A DNA stretch of 64,000 bases from Ochotona curzoniae. Its lineage: Eukaryota > Chordata > Mammalia > Lagomorpha > Ochotonidae. Positions 1-12,105 of the stretch are shown here, piece by piece. Below the pieces are notes generated by a model. The model did not search any database. It was not told where the DNA came from and was given only the letters and a program-made list of their open reading frames with translations. The DNA lies in contig NW_024465369.1 in the NCBI RefSeq assembly GCF_017591425.1, positions 27,943,001 through 28,007,000 on the forward strand, read 5' to 3'. The stretch's first letter is position 1; each line of letters starts with the position of its first letter. The translations under genes and the position numbers were made by a program.

Positions 1-44
1 AGAGCCATCACTTACTACCTTAAATCAATGGGGAGTTGCTTTGG

Positions 45-116
45 AAATGAAACAACTGGGATTCGAACCTATGCCCTTATGGGATGCTGATGCTGTGGCT
101 AGTGGCTTAACTAGTT
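45..116 (-). mobile_element. C-SINE head fragment
   Basis: The reverse complement resembles the tRNA-derived head of the lagomorph C-SINE: a B-box-like stretch (GGGATTCGAACC on the + strand), then the ATGGGATGC and GTGGCTTAAC blocks. The rest of the SINE is missing. The other bases of 1-530 show nothing I recognise. Confidence 0.5.
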
Positions 117-532
117 ACATTACTATACAAGCTCTGGATATCATATTCCAAAGTCTAACTGACCTACTCTTAACCTGTAACTTTATATCTACTCATGAAA
201 AACATATACCATTTTATTGTTTATTAATGCTGACTTGCAAGTTTACCTATTATTTCTCTTTGTACATTTCCTGGGAAATCAGAAAATTCAGACATTTTAC
301 CATTCCTTGAGGATATTGTAACAATTTTACTTATTATTTGGAAACATAATGATGACATTTGACTCTTTTCAGATTCCTATGCTGCTGTACTGGAATCCAG
401 GAATCCTCGCTTTGTCATGTGTTTTGCTGGAATCCAGCTTCTTGGCAGGAAGTCCATCTGCTATTTAATTTGGATCTCTGTACATGATAAATTCAGAGTC
501 GTAATTTTTTTAGGATTACTTGGAAAGCTGAT

Positions 533-832
533 TTTTTAAAAGATTTATTTATTTTTATTTGGATGGCAACAGAACTAAGAGAGAGAAGCAGATCTTCTGT
601 TTGCTGTTTTTCTTCCCAAATGGCTGGATCACCCAGATGTCTGCATCTGTCTTAAATCAAGGGCCTCAAATTGGCAGAGGCACAAGTACTTGGACCATCT
701 TCTATTGTCTTTCCAAATGCATTAGCAAGGAGCTGTTTTGAAGGAGTAGCCAAGGTTGAAACTGGCCATCTGATGTGGAATGCTGATGTTGTAAGTAGCA
801 ACTTAACCCACTGTACCATCATTCCAGCCTCA
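533..832 (-). mobile_element. C-SINE, old diverged copy
   Basis: On the minus strand this is a complete but diverged SINE. The + strand opens with the complement of the A-rich tail (AAAGATTTATTTATTTTTAT) and runs through the ATCTTCTGTTTGCTG block to the tRNA-like head. Many mismatches to the young copies mark it as an older subfamily. Confidence 0.7.
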
Positions 833-865
833 GGCACAGGACAAAGAGAAAGAGAGAATGAAAGA

Positions 866-945
866 ATATATTGTGTGTGTATATATTGCATATATTTCTA
901 TATATGCACATCATGTGTGTATGTATACTGTGTATATTCATACAT
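866..945. repeat. TG/TA-rich simple sequence
   Basis: Alternating purine-pyrimidine TGTG and TATA runs form an imperfect microsatellite just beside the preceding SINE. From here to about 1480 I see no identifiable feature. Confidence 0.7.
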
Positions 946-1479
946 AATGCAATTTTTCTCCCTTAGAATCATGGAAGTTCCATCAGTCGGGCATTTGGTT
1001 TTGTTTACTACATTTCAGTACCAACAACTGGCTCTTCAAATGAAGATATTCAACTAATTTCTTTTAGGAAGTATATTGTTATTTTTTTCTTGCAACTAGT
1101 AAACAGATTCATACTAATTTTCATCAGTATCTATGTGCTGCTGTGAAAGACCTTGAATGTCTCCTACTGCCTGTGACAACTCAGACAATAGAGAATAGCA
1201 GCAGTGGGGCTAGGTCTTCTGAAACATTTCTAGGACATGTCCATAACCTGACCTTTGCTATAACCTTGGGTTCTTGGAAGGTTCCAAAGGGAGTGAGCGT
1301 GATTACCACAGGTTGATGTCTCATTCCAGGATGAGATTTTGCTTTTCTTTTACTGCTCAGACAGTAAGCTGATTGCCCCCAATTTTTGCAAATAGAATTG
1401 GAGGACCTCTTGGCCTGGTTCTGTTGTTCTCTACTAGGCAGGATATAGTGTTCCACTGTAGAGCAGTTTCTTTCCTAAT

Positions 1480-1727
1480 GGTTCCATCAGCAGACACTTA
1501 GGTTGTTTCCCAATCTTAGGTATAGTAACCAATGCATTGAACATAGAATAGCTGACATATTTGCAAGATAATGATTTTATTTCATTTGGTTATATGCTTA
1601 ATAGAGGAATTGCTAGGTTCTATAGTTGTTGTACTTATTATTTTCTTTAGAAATGCTTGTATCTTGCCCATAAAGATTGTACCAACACTATTGTACCCAC
1701 CAACATTGTGCAAGAGTTCTTTTTCTG
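1480..1727 (-). mobile_element. Old L1 3' part, antisense, first half
   Basis: The + strand reads like the reverse complement of a mammalian L1 3' region: a GGACACTTAGGTTGTTTCC-like stretch, then 'gaattgctagg' and 'accaacattgtgcaag', all familiar antisense L1 landmarks. It continues after the SINE inserted at 1728. Divergence indicates an ancient L1. Confidence 0.65.
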
Positions 1728-1903
1728 GTCCAGCATTGTGGGGCAGCAGGTAAAGACACTGCCTGCAATGCCAGCATTCTCTATGAGACTCAATCTGAGT
1801 CCCAGCAGGGCCACTTCCCATCCAGCTCCCTAGTAATGTACATGAAGAGGCAGCAGAAGATTGCCTAAGTGCTTGAGCCCCTGCAAGTAAAATATTCGTA
1901 TTT
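1728..1903 (+). mobile_element. C-SINE, 3'-shortened, inserted in L1
   Basis: The SINE head (CCAGCATTGTGGGGCAGCAGG) and the CACTTCCCATCCAGCTCCCT block are present, but the usual 3' half is missing and a short A-rich tail follows. The flanks 'tctttttctgg' and 'tctttctctg' look like a degraded target-site duplication within the older L1. Confidence 0.65.
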
Positions 1904-2165
1904 TAAAAAATAGTAATTGTCTTTCTCTGTAGTCTTGCCAATGTTTTTGATTTTTCAAATTTAATAGCTATCTTAATAGGTTATGAGCTGGTATCTTATA
2001 GAGGTTTTGATATGCAAGTCTCTAATGAGTAATGATTGAACATCTATTTTTATAGATATTGATTTCTGTATATTTTCTTTGAGGAAATATCTATCGAGGT
2101 ATTTTACATGTTTTTAACTTTGTTTTGCCACTATTGAATTGGATGTGTTCATTATACATTTGGCT
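1904..2165 (-). mobile_element. Old L1 3' part, antisense, second half
   Basis: This resumes the antisense L1 interrupted at 1728. Landmarks are 'gagctggtatcttatagaggttttgat' and 'gcaagtctctaatgagtaatgattgaacat', which correspond to well-known antisense L1 3' UTR text in other mammals. Confidence 0.6.
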
Positions 2166-2409
2166 ATTAATTTCTACTCTCCTTACTTTAACCATACCAT
2201 AGAAACTAGCAATTTCCAAATTAGAGCAACTGGCCAGTCTGACTCATGAGTTGAATGACTGCTGAATATCTAAATTTATATGTCCAAAACCTTCAAAACA
2301 TTCATTTCTTATTTTGTCACCCAAACATCTTTTTCCTCATTTGGCTGAAACCGTGGCAATATTTTCTAACTAGAAGAAATCCAGTTCCAGTGTGTGTCCA
2401 GGAAACACT

Positions 2410-2570
2410 TGTCAATGAATCACTATAAGGCAGTTAGCCTAAAAATTACTTGGGGGAGCCTGCTAACAACTCAGCCACAAACTGTTTAAATGCTGATTCA
2501 TTAAATGTGGCCCAAGGATCTGCATTTTAATAAGATTCTGATGCAAGTAGCTCCCACTGTCCATTTTTTA
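2410..2570. mobile_element. MER5-like hAT transposon remnant
   Basis: Contains 'ggatctgcattttaataag' followed by 'attctgatgcaagtag', the signature of the mammalian MER5A/B non-autonomous hAT-Charlie elements. It is too diverged to give termini or orientation. The remaining sequence from 2166 to 3110 shows nothing recognisable. Confidence 0.5.
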
Positions 2571-3111
2571 AAAAGCATAGCCTTCCTAGGGATTCTTCCA
2601 GCCATTACTAGCAATAGAAGTAATGTCATTGAAAGTATTTTTGCCAATAGAGATCATTAGCTATGGATCTAAAAGAGTTTATCTTCTTTACACCCTGTAG
2701 AAGAGCTTCCCCAAACTGCTTGAAATAATAATGAAAAACAAGTAAAGTGGGTGAATATATGTCAATAGTCAGTTTTAAGTTACCAGCTACTCCTCTCCTG
2801 ACACCTCTTGGCATTATAAACTGCTATTTCTGAATTAACAAGATTTGCCCTCACGTCAGACCTTTCTCTTCTTTCATTCCTATTCCCATGGGACACATTA
2901 CCAATTTAAGAAATTAGGTAAAAAATTTTTTAAATTTCTTAAGCAGTGTGTTCCTGTATGGTGAAAATAAGCTACCTTGCTTAATTCATATCTCCCCAAG
3001 GAAACTTTTCCCCATCATTTTCACTAGGAAAAGTTCAATCAACTGTAATTTTATCACAAGAAGCCTGGGTTTGTGTTACAGCTTTGCTTTTTTTTTCAGA
3101 TATATACTTTT

Positions 3112-3222
3112 TCTTTTTTTTTTCTTTTATTGATATTAATTACATTGTATTATGTGACACAGTTTCATAGGCTCTGGGATTCCCCCAACCCCTCTTCCTC
3201 CCCTCCCATACAGCTTTTCTTT
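3112..3222 (-). mobile_element. L1 3' end, severely 5'-truncated
   Basis: Poly-T, then the reverse complement of the lagomorph L1 3' terminus: ATGTGACACAGTTTCATAGG followed by the CCCCAACCCC/TCCTCCCCTCCC tract. The same terminus occurs in sense at 30085-30303 and 33106-33192, which supports one L1 lineage. Confidence 0.65.
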
Positions 3223-3879
3223 TTTAAATTAACCTTTTGGAAGCTGCAGATGAATTTGCTTTGTTGCCTTAAACAATTCTAATTAGGTGTTTTCCTCATT
3301 TGTCCTCTTCTTTGTGTAACACTTTTTAGTTCAGAAGTGAAATGATTTTGTCCAAGGTTATTAGAATAAAATAGGCATTCAATTAGTCACTTTGAGACAT
3401 GGCAGCCAAGTGGCTGATTCCCTTTTAATCTTTAACAAATTGGTGCTGGCATTTAAGGAATCCGAAGTAATAGAAACCACCCTGGAACACTTGAATATTC
3501 CAGCACTCAGGATGAAATGTATTTTTTGTATGAAGTCCTGAAACTGGTTTTGAATGGGGGCATTACAGAGATAGTAGCACTAATAATGTAAACATTTGAG
3601 TCATTTATATTTTATCTCTTTGCAAATTAAATATGCATGATATTATCTGTTCACTCTCCTTCCTTTATGCATCAAAATATACTATGAGGAGGTAATTTTT
3701 TTTTGCTGAGGAAAATCAGTAAATTCACTGAGTGGTATGAATGGCCTGCTTTGATTTCAGGTGGTTGTGGCATTTATTAACCCCATTTCCTTAAGTCTGC
3801 ACTAAGACCTTCTACATCAGCTGAGATTTCTTACACACGTGTTCCATAACTGGAAGCTATTCTTTGAAGTATCTTTTAT

Positions 3880-4060
3880 CTCTGCTTTCCTCTCCATTTT
3901 CCCCCAACCCCCTCACACCGTTCCTCCCTCCCAGCTGCAGGGATTTGTCCTCTGAAAGAGTGGGGGTGGGAGGGAACGAGGAATGGAAGCAAAGCAGGGA
4001 GCATGAGCTAGAGAATGCCGGGATCTAGCTTTTGTTATTGGTTGGCTGCTGCCGGATGGA
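3880..4060 (+). promoter_or_regulatory. Candidate promoter of the CSRNP-like gene
   Basis: A locally GC-richer, repeat-free block in an AT-rich neighbourhood, with C-rich and G-rich tracts and an inverted CCAAT box (ATTGG at 4037-4041) just upstream of the candidate first exon. There is no clear TATA box. The promoter role is inferred from composition and position only. Confidence 0.35.
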
Positions 4061-4130
4061 TGGAGGAGGGAGGAGTGAGTGCTCTTCAGTGTGTTCTGAC
4101 GGAGCCGAAGTACAGAAACCATATTTACAG
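4042..4130 (+). other. Candidate non-coding first exon
   Basis: This stretch ends at a strong splice donor: ATTTACAG then GTAAGAGC, with GT at 4131-4132. It lies about 11.6 kb upstream of the CSRNP-like coding exon on the same strand, where a 5' UTR exon is needed because the coding exon begins at a splice acceptor inside the 5' UTR. Its 5' boundary is a guess, since no transcription start can be read from sequence. Short upstream ATGs (ATGGATGG) are present. It could instead be an exon of another transcript or a chance donor. Confidence 0.4.
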
Positions 4131-7100
4131 GTAAGAGCAAATAAAGCAAATAGATGAGAGAAAGAAAACAAAATGCTCTTTTCTTTCAAAGACAATCTAA
4201 CCATTCTTATTGAAACAATTGTGTGATGTGGAAATAATTCTGAAGACAGTTCCTGAAATTGTGCCCCTTTCATTGCTTGGGGAAGCTTTGCAATTAGCTG
4301 CTCTTTTTCTCTGCAGAACCTTTGGTTGATTAAAACAATACAAACAAAAAAAGAATCCAAAGGCATGTCTTATCCTCAAGAACATTACAAGCAAGTGATA
4401 TTTAAACAGAATTAATAGATCGTGTGAATCGTCATTTGTATTGTTTTTGTTTTATTTCAAGCTTGTGTTATTGAGAATCAAAGGAAGAATGAGAAAGGCT
4501 CAGTAAATTCCACAGGTCTTGAGAAAATCGAGCCTTCTCTGCGTATAAAATACAAAATTCATTGTGATGTCTTTTGATATTTACAGTGCAGTAAATGGCT
4601 TGGGAGAATAATTCTGCAGGCTGTAGACTTTTAAAAGCACTAATTTAGAATGAACATTTGTGTGTATTACATACACCTTAATTTGCATCCCTCGGTAATT
4701 TTATGCTATTGAGTAGTTGTGTCAATTTATTCAGTTAATTTTAAGTTTATGTGATAAACAACCTTCTATTTATCACCATGTACATGACTATATTCATTTT
4801 AAAGCTAAAAGGCCTAATTGAGAAGGATTAAACAATGCAGTAACAGATAGCCAAGCTTTATTGGTAGTTGTACTTCATCAATCAGTTGTATCTAGATAAG
4901 AATTCCATCACAACATTTATAGTGCTGGGAATGTCCCCAAGGGGACCCTTGTAACAGCTATAAAGCTGAGATTTTACTTCACTCAAGACTTACATCTCCT
5001 AACAACCTCTTCTATTTTCCCTTAGAGAAAATAGGAGAGAACTAAACATGTACAATAAGTGACACATTTGCCATAAATACAGAAAAGTAATTTAAGTCAT
5101 TAAGTTCTATTGTTTTAAATTATTTACAGGTGGAGAGATTTCATTAACACTGGATTTGTAAGAAATGTTGTTATTGACTTGAGTACTTCGGAAATCAATA
5201 CATACCTGTTGATTTTAATAATGAAATTAAATTTTTCAAAGATGCAATTTGTTTGTAGATATATTTTAATGCGTTTTTTCCTGAAACATAAGCTAATATA
5301 AAATGAGTATTTAATTTCTGAAGTGTTTGAAGTCTTTTCATATTTTTTTGTTGAATAGACGTTGTTTTTGAATAGAGCACAAAAATATAGTAGTTCTTGC
5401 AAAATGAAAAAAGATGGGGAAAGTACTGAACATTAGGTAAAGATTATGTAAGTAAATGTTACCTTAAATTTCCTAAAGGCACCAAACATTGTTAATAACA
5501 TGTCTACATATTTCAGTGGCTTGTTGATCCAAATAAGGACTGGTGCATTATAAATCTGAATTATTTGCCAATTTCAAAAATCCTTACCCAATACTGACAT
5601 TCTGCCAAGTTTCTAGTTATTGGTGAATTTTTAAATTTTTGATACTTAAACAAAATGTGGTGGGAATAGGTCTACCAGTTATACTATAATTTATGGAGCT
5701 ATAGAAGGCCAGATATTCACCTCTTAAATATGCTAGAGGAACTAAGTTAATGCAGTTATAATTTTTAGAAATTATGAATTCTAAGTAGTGCTACCTCTAG
5801 GAATGAAGGAGAATTGATGAAAATTAGAGAGCAGAGTTCCACATGGTTTTAAATTATTCTGTTTCCTTGGAAACCAGCTGCTGCAGATGCATTTTGCTTT
5901 CTTTGGCTAAAAATATCATCCCTTTAATAATCACTAAGGGAAAGGTTCTGAATAAAACCAGAGTATATTGTTGCTGCATTATATAATTTCCTTGATGGTT
6001 CACATATTTTGGTTGAACAGTAGATAACCATTTCTCAGTCAGCAATTCCTATCAGCTACTGGCAAGCGTCTGCATGTCTTACAGGAAGGAGACAACCATG
6101 GTAGCTTCCACTGCAGAATCTACAGAAAAACAGAGAGAGAAAGAGAGTGGGTGTGTGAGTGCGTGCTAGAAGGAAGATGAGAGAGAAAAAAAAAGCATGA
6201 AAGAAAACAGTTTAGAGGTTCCTGTCCAAGTGAAGAATGAAACAAAGCAAATGAGCCTGCTTGGTGAGAGATGGCAATGCAAGAGCATCTGTTTTTCCTT
6301 TGGCAGAAATGTTTGTAAGGGTTTAAATGCGGGCTTTTAAGGGAGGATACTGTGTACATTATTGTCTTTTGCAAAAGCCTCATTTCCTTTTTCTATTTAC
6401 ATTTGCAGTAGTTAGTAATACAGAAAATACAATAGTATGTTAAAAGGCAATTTTTAAGTATATTAATCATCTTAGTAATAAACAGAAAAGCTTATTATAT
6501 AGATCCAGAGAATGGATAGTGAAGAGGATTAAATAATGATTTGGCTTATTAAGATAAAAATTCTTTAAATTTCATGTCCAGATATTTTAGTAATGCAGTC
6601 ATTTCTTTATCTTCATAATCTAATCTAAAAATACCACATCCCAATAACTGGAGAACTGTTTGTCTTAATATTAATTCATTTAAAATGGAATAAAAAATGT
6701 ATATATCTCTTCTTTGATTTATCTGAAACATTTTTCTTTATTTAAAAAAGAAAATATTTTAATGTGGCTTTTCTCTGTAACAAAACACAGTTCTCATCAT
6801 GGTTGATCTTAGGCAGTTTCTTAAATTAAAACTGTATGCTGTAAAGTCAGCATACATCACCCCTTTTTCTCCTGGCTAATTGAGGGAGAAACCATCACAA
6901 GGCTGTAACTGCTTTGCTGGTATTAGAATCAGGGTGATAATCCTCACTCTATTATCTCTTGACCACTTATTTAAGTCTTTGTGACATGATACTTTATTTT
7001 CATAATATTAACCTTAGTCTATTTGATTTAGTGTTAACACTGTAGCAAATAAAGTACTGTACATTTAAACCATGTGTTAAAATATTTAACATCTAGCCAA

Positions 7101-7875
7101 TACATTATTTAAAGTTTAATTAATTTAGTGTGCCAGTACTTTATTTTTCAAAAGCAGTAAGGATAGTGGGAAGTATTTAGTTTTTATTAATTAACACGAG
7201 TAAAGCACTTCAGTGACAGCACTTTGAGCACACACATAGATGACATGCAAGGGCACACTAACAGCAAATCAGGCACCGCGAATAGATTATGTGTCAAAAA
7301 TGAATAACCAATATTTCAGGCACAATCAAAATGTTCAAATGTATCTTAAGTTCCTAAAATGGTGTATTTTTTGGGCTATTCAGACCTACAAATAGCTCTA
7401 GAGTTTGTTATCAAGGTCCATTTACTATTTCGTGATGATTTATTAGCTGAAAGTTGCTTTTTAGAATTGTGAGTTTGCATGGACCTCTTAAGTTAGAAAA
7501 TACACGAAGGATAAGCAAATATATAATAGCTTCTACTAAAGTGTAGACAGGCAACTTTACATTGATGGCAGAAATATGGCAGCTTGGCAAATAATTCCAT
7601 GCTATTGGAAATGGATGGAGTTGAATTTACAAGAAATGGAATTATTGTAAGAGAAAGCTTCAATTTAATTTCATTGTTTCATTGCACTAAACAATTAAGG
7701 TAATCAAGGCAAAAGCAGAATAACATTAACCTCTATGGTGAAGAACACGATGATTTAAAAATATGAATCAGGTGTTATTTTTGGCATTATATATTTAATA
7801 TCTTACGGTTTAACACAAGACTTATAGTAAAATAGAAATGGGCTTATTTTAAAATCAATGTTATTTTCCATTTTT
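4131..7875 (+). other. Putative first intron, unique sequence
   Basis: I find no exon, SINE or identifiable transposon in this stretch. There is a short purine-rich run at about 6125-6200. The low repeat content compared with the rest of the window could reflect constraint near a promoter, but that cannot be judged without alignment. Confidence 0.4.
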
Positions 7876-7879
7876 TTTC

Positions 7880-8238
7880 CTAAAGATTTATTTATTTTTA
7901 TTGGAAAGATAGATTTACACAGGGAAGAAAATACAGAGAAAGATCTTTCATCCACTGGTTCTCTCCCCAAGTAGTCATAACAGTCGGAACTGAGCCGATT
8001 CAAGACCAGGAGCCAGGAGCTTCTTTTAGGTCGTCCACATGGGTGCAGGCTCCCAAGGCTTTGGGTCATCCTCCACTGCTTTCCCAGGCCACAGACAAGG
8101 AGCTGGAAGGGAAGCAGAGCCTAGGACATGAACCAGTGCCCTGGCAGATGCATGGTGGAGATTTAGCCAGGACATGAACCAGTGCCCTGGCAGATGCATG
8201 GTGGGGATTTAGCCACTAGGCAGCTGCTCCGGGTTCCT
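7880..8238 (-). mobile_element. C-SINE with a 46-bp internal duplication
   Basis: A full-length minus-strand SINE: the tail complement TAAAGATTTATTTATTTTTA at the left, then all body blocks. Near the head, a 46-bp unit covering the B-box side occurs twice in tandem (8123-8168 and 8169-8214) with almost no differences, making this copy longer than its relatives. Confidence 0.8.
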
Positions 8239-8267
8239 ATTTCGCATTTTAAAATAAAGGAACAGGG

Positions 8268-8590
8268 CCTGGCGCGATAGCGTAGTGGCTAAAGTTCTCG
8301 CCTTGCGCTCACCAGAATCCCACATGGGTGCCAGTTCTAATCCCCGCAGCCCCACTTCCCATCCAGCTCCCTGCTTGTGGTCTCGGAAAGCAGTCAATGG
8401 TGGCCCAAAATCTTGGGACCCTGCACCCGTGTGGGAGACCCAGAAGAGCTCCTGGCTCCTGGCTTCATATTGGCTCAGCTCCAGCTATTGCGGCCGCATG
8501 GGGAGTGAATCATCGAACGGAGGGTCTTCCTCTCTGTCTCCTCCTCTATGTATATCCACCTTTCCAATAAAAATAACTAATTTTTTTTAA
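8268..8590 (+). mobile_element. C-SINE, full length
   Basis: A complete sense copy with A box (ATAGCGTAGTGG), B box (GGTTCTAATCC in younger copies, here AGTTCTAATCC), the TCTGTCTCCTCC block and AATAAA-containing tail. Flanked by an imperfect duplication, 'aaataaaggaacaggg' before and 'aaatcaaggaacaaggg' after, confirming retroposition. Confidence 0.85.
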
Positions 8591-8870
8591 AAATCAAGGA
8601 ACAAGGGATGCATTTAATGACAGAGCTGATCAGATTTGGGTGTTTCAGGTCTATCACTGAATCAGTGGAGCTTCACATCATTTAAGTCTCAGTTACTACA
8701 ATGACCTAAGCAGTTTGGTTAAAAAACATGAATGTGCATGTTCTGAGAATACAAGACAGTATAAAATTCTGGTGCCTAATGCATGATTATGATGAGCTTG
8801 ATAAATGGAAACATTAATTGCAAGCATCACACATTTGTGGGGAATCTTCTTTGAATAAGATTAACTTCTT

Positions 8871-9193
8871 ATTTTTTAAGATTTATTTTATTTTTATTGG
8901 AAAGGCAGATATACAGAGAAGAGGAGAGGCAGAGAGGAAGATCTTCCGTCCGATGATTCACTCCCCAAGTGAGCGCAACGGCTGATGCTATGCCGATCCG
9001 AAGCCAGGAGCCTCTTCTGGGTCTCCCACGCAGGTGCAGGGTCCCAAAGCTTTGGGCCGTCCTCGACTGCTTTCCCGGGCCACAGGCAGGGAGCTGGATG
9101 GGAAGTGGAGCTGCCAGGTTAGAACCGGTGCCCATATGGGATCCCGGGCATGCAAGGCGAGGACCTTAACCACTGCGCCATCGCACCAGGCCC
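8871..9193 (-). mobile_element. C-SINE, young, full length
   Basis: A complete copy with several CpGs retained, flanked by an exact 14-bp target-site duplication AAGATTAACTTCTT at 8857-8870 and 9194-9207. The long reading frames across it on both strands are by-products of the SINE, not genes. Confidence 0.9.
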
Positions 9194-9207
9194 AAGATTA
9201 ACTTCTT

Positions 9208-10538
9208 GATTGATTTTAGTCATATGCCCAAAATGATAGATATTATTTCTGTGACTTATTTCCAAAGAACCCTGACACTTCAGTGAGATCAAGGTCTTAG
9301 CACATCTTCAAATACAACATTAAAGTGCGATGCGTACACACATTTCTGTTTTTGTCCTAACTTATGCACACATTCATAAAAAGTTCATAAAAATATTTTG
9401 GTAAAAAAAAATCATTTAATTTCCATGTACTACCTGTGAATATTTTAGCTTTCTAGTATCCTAGAATCATGTGACCAGTCTGCAGATGTAATTTCACTCT
9501 AAGTTAATCAATTTACCTATAAAGAATCTAAGGCACAGGGACTATGATATTTTTAGTAGAAAACTAACATTTGCTTCTGGAAAATCACATAAAATACATA
9601 CCATTTGTTTTTTTAGTACAGGATGAAAGAAATGCGTAAAATTCAGGAGGACTTTGTAAGAATAGAAGAAAGCACAGTGTCAGCCGATGACCTCTGACAC
9701 TTAACATCATGAGGATTTCAGGGTCATAGAGAATTCTTAACTTTATTTTTTGGGTATTTTACAGGATACAATGTGATACTACAATATGTATGCAATGTGT
9801 ATGATCGAATGACAGCACCTAACATTTTATTTTCGTTGACATTTAAAACATTTTTTGATTAATGTGATAATTGTATACATCTCTGGAATAGTGTTCATTT
9901 AATATACAATGTACACTGCCCAAATCAGGGTAATTAACATTTCTGACTTCTCATCATTATCATTGCTTTATGTTTTGAAGTTGTATGCTCCTGTCTGTTA
10001 CTTATTAACAACACACATCAAAGCACATTATGAACTAAACCATAGCCACCCCTCTGTGCTACACAACACCAGGAATTTACTCATCCTATCTGCCCAAGAC
10101 ATTGAATGACTCTGATATGTGTGACTGATGTCACAGTCTTCTTCATTTTACATGTTGTTACTGTGAAGGACAAAAATGCACTTAGCGCTTTTTTTTCTAA
10201 TACTTGTTGATAGTTGTCATGTTATGGATATATGATAATATATTTAATAAAAACAATAAGTAGTGCCATAAACAGGATAGCTGAGTGTATTTATAGAGGT
10301 TTTCATTTCCTTTTCCATCTTCAGGTTAGGCTAGTCATAGAAAATCAATATGTGTCATCAGTTGTTACCCAGGTATAGCAATTGTATTGGTGTTAGTATA
10401 TTAAGGCAGAACGATTCTGAGAAAAGCTTTATTACGTCACAAAAAAAAAGAGGAAGAAGAAGAAAGAATCATTGCTTTGTTTAATCAAAATTCTTTTCTT
10501 ATAGCTCATGAGACCTAAATTCACAATTTTAGTTTCTT
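9208..10538. other. Unique intronic sequence
   Basis: AT-rich sequence in which I recognise no exon, RNA gene or repeat family. Confidence 0.4.
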
Positions 10539-10539
10539 T

Positions 10540-10858
10540 AAAGAATTTATTATTTATTTTCTTTTCATTTGAGGGGGGGGATGAGAGCAGACTGGAAAAA
10601 GAAACAATATAGGGGTGGGGGAAAGAGATCATTCATTCATGATATACTCCCCAAATGAATTCATCAGTTAGGACTGGACCAAGGACAAAGACAGTGCTGT
10701 CTCATGTGGATGGCAAAGAACCAGCTACCTGAACCATCACCTGTGGTCTCCCAGATTTTCTGTAAGCCGTAAATTGGAATTGAGGAGGAATCCAGGCAAT
10801 CCTTTCTGGTATGTGTGCAATAGAAGTGATATCTTAACCACATTACCAAATGCACATC
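10540..10858 (-). mobile_element. Ancient C-SINE-like element
   Basis: A heavily diverged minus-strand copy. It has the TATTTATTTTC tail complement, a 'tactccccaaatgaatt' block, 'tgtggtctccc', and a head-like 'atcttaaccacattaccaaatgcaca'. Extensive decay makes it one of the oldest copies here. Confidence 0.55.
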
Positions 10859-11540
10859 CTTACTATTTTAAGTTTTTGTTTTGTTTTCCCAATATGCTGT
10901 CTGAAAAAATAAAGGAGACCAATCAGACTATGCTATCTACCCAGTGAAGTCACCTATGGCAAGCGTCAAGTGTGAAATTGGACTTGGAGACTGCATTCTA
11001 ATCTGTCTTCAGAAATCTTTAAACAACACACAGTAGAAGCTAACGAGAGAAACCTCAGGTCTGTCCAGTGTTCTCTACCATGGCTTCTTGGTGTGGTCAT
11101 TTCAACCACTTTGACCTCATGGCAATCTTTCACTGAGCTACCTAGATTATACTCTGGATAATTTAGGGTTTCCTTTGTCTCTTTATCAGTACCTCAACAC
11201 AATTGCTGATGATTGCTGATATGTGCTCCAAATGATTTTACTGCTGAATAATTAAATAAAATTCAACTAGCCTGTTTTGACCTCCCACAGTCATTCATTC
11301 ATTGCATTCCAGGACAGTCCTTCTCATGTTCTTTTAATGCTTTTCAGTGTTACAAGATCAATAACAAATGTTCTCAAGGCGCGCACATATTGTGCTGCAC
11401 AATTTCTGCTTGGGCTCTGCGTCATTGACAGGAGACTTTTGTCTATACATACACACTGCCCATTTTATACCTTCCTTCTTTATGTTATGTTAATACCATG
11501 ATCAATCCTTTGGATCGTTAGGTTTTCCATGCCTGGTTTA
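10859..11540. other. Unique intronic sequence
   Basis: No recognisable exon or repeat. Short open frames occur at chance levels. Confidence 0.4.
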
Positions 11541-11544
11541 TATC

Positions 11545-11670
11545 TGTGATTCAACCAACCATAGATTGAGATTGAGAATATTTGCACCTGTGCTGAACAA
11601 GTACTGACTTATTTTTTGTGGTTATCTTCTAAACAATATAATTTAACAACTATTTACACATCCTTTGCAT
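11545..11670. mobile_element. MER2-like Tigger remnant, first half
   Basis: The text 'gattcaaccaaccatagattgag', then 'aatatttgcacctgtgctgaac' and 'ctaaacaatataatttaacaactatttacac', closely follows the mammalian MER2 (Tigger/pogo-type) DNA transposon. It is broken by the SINE at 11671 and resumes afterwards. Confidence 0.6.
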
Positions 11671-12005
11671 TTTTAAAAAGATTTATTGATTTTATGGGAA
11701 AGTCAGAATTACAGAGAAAAGGCAAGACACAGAGAAAGATCTTCCATCTGCTGGTTCACTTCCCAAGTGGCTTCAAAAGCCGGAGTTGAGCCAATCTAAA
11801 GCCAGGAACCAGGAGCCAGGAACTTCCTTGGGTCTCCCATGTGGGTGTAGAGTCCCATGGGTTTAGGCTGTCCTCAACTGCTTTCCTAGGCCACAAGCAG
11901 AAAGCCAGATTAGAAGAGAAGCAACCAGGACACGAACTGGCAACCATATAGGTTCACAGTGCATGCAAGGCTCAGATTTAGGCACCAAGGCATCATGCCA
12001 GCCAA
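11671..12005 (-). mobile_element. C-SINE inserted into a MER2-like element
   Basis: Full-length minus-strand SINE with several small changes. 'CCTTTGCATTT' on the left and 'CCATTTGCATTT' on the right are consistent with a target-site duplication inside the older DNA transposon. Confidence 0.85.
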
Positions 12006-12105
12006 CCATTTGCATTTGCATTAGAAGTTACTAGAGGTGATTGTGTTGGGTATTGCAAGTAACTAGAAGATACACACAGGTTATGTATAAATACTATACC
12101 ATTTT
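12006..12105. mobile_element. MER2-like Tigger remnant, second half
   Basis: Continues the element broken at 11671: 'agaagttactagaggtgatt', then 'ggttatgtataaatactataccatttt', in the same order as in MER2 beyond the interrupted point. Confidence 0.55.
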
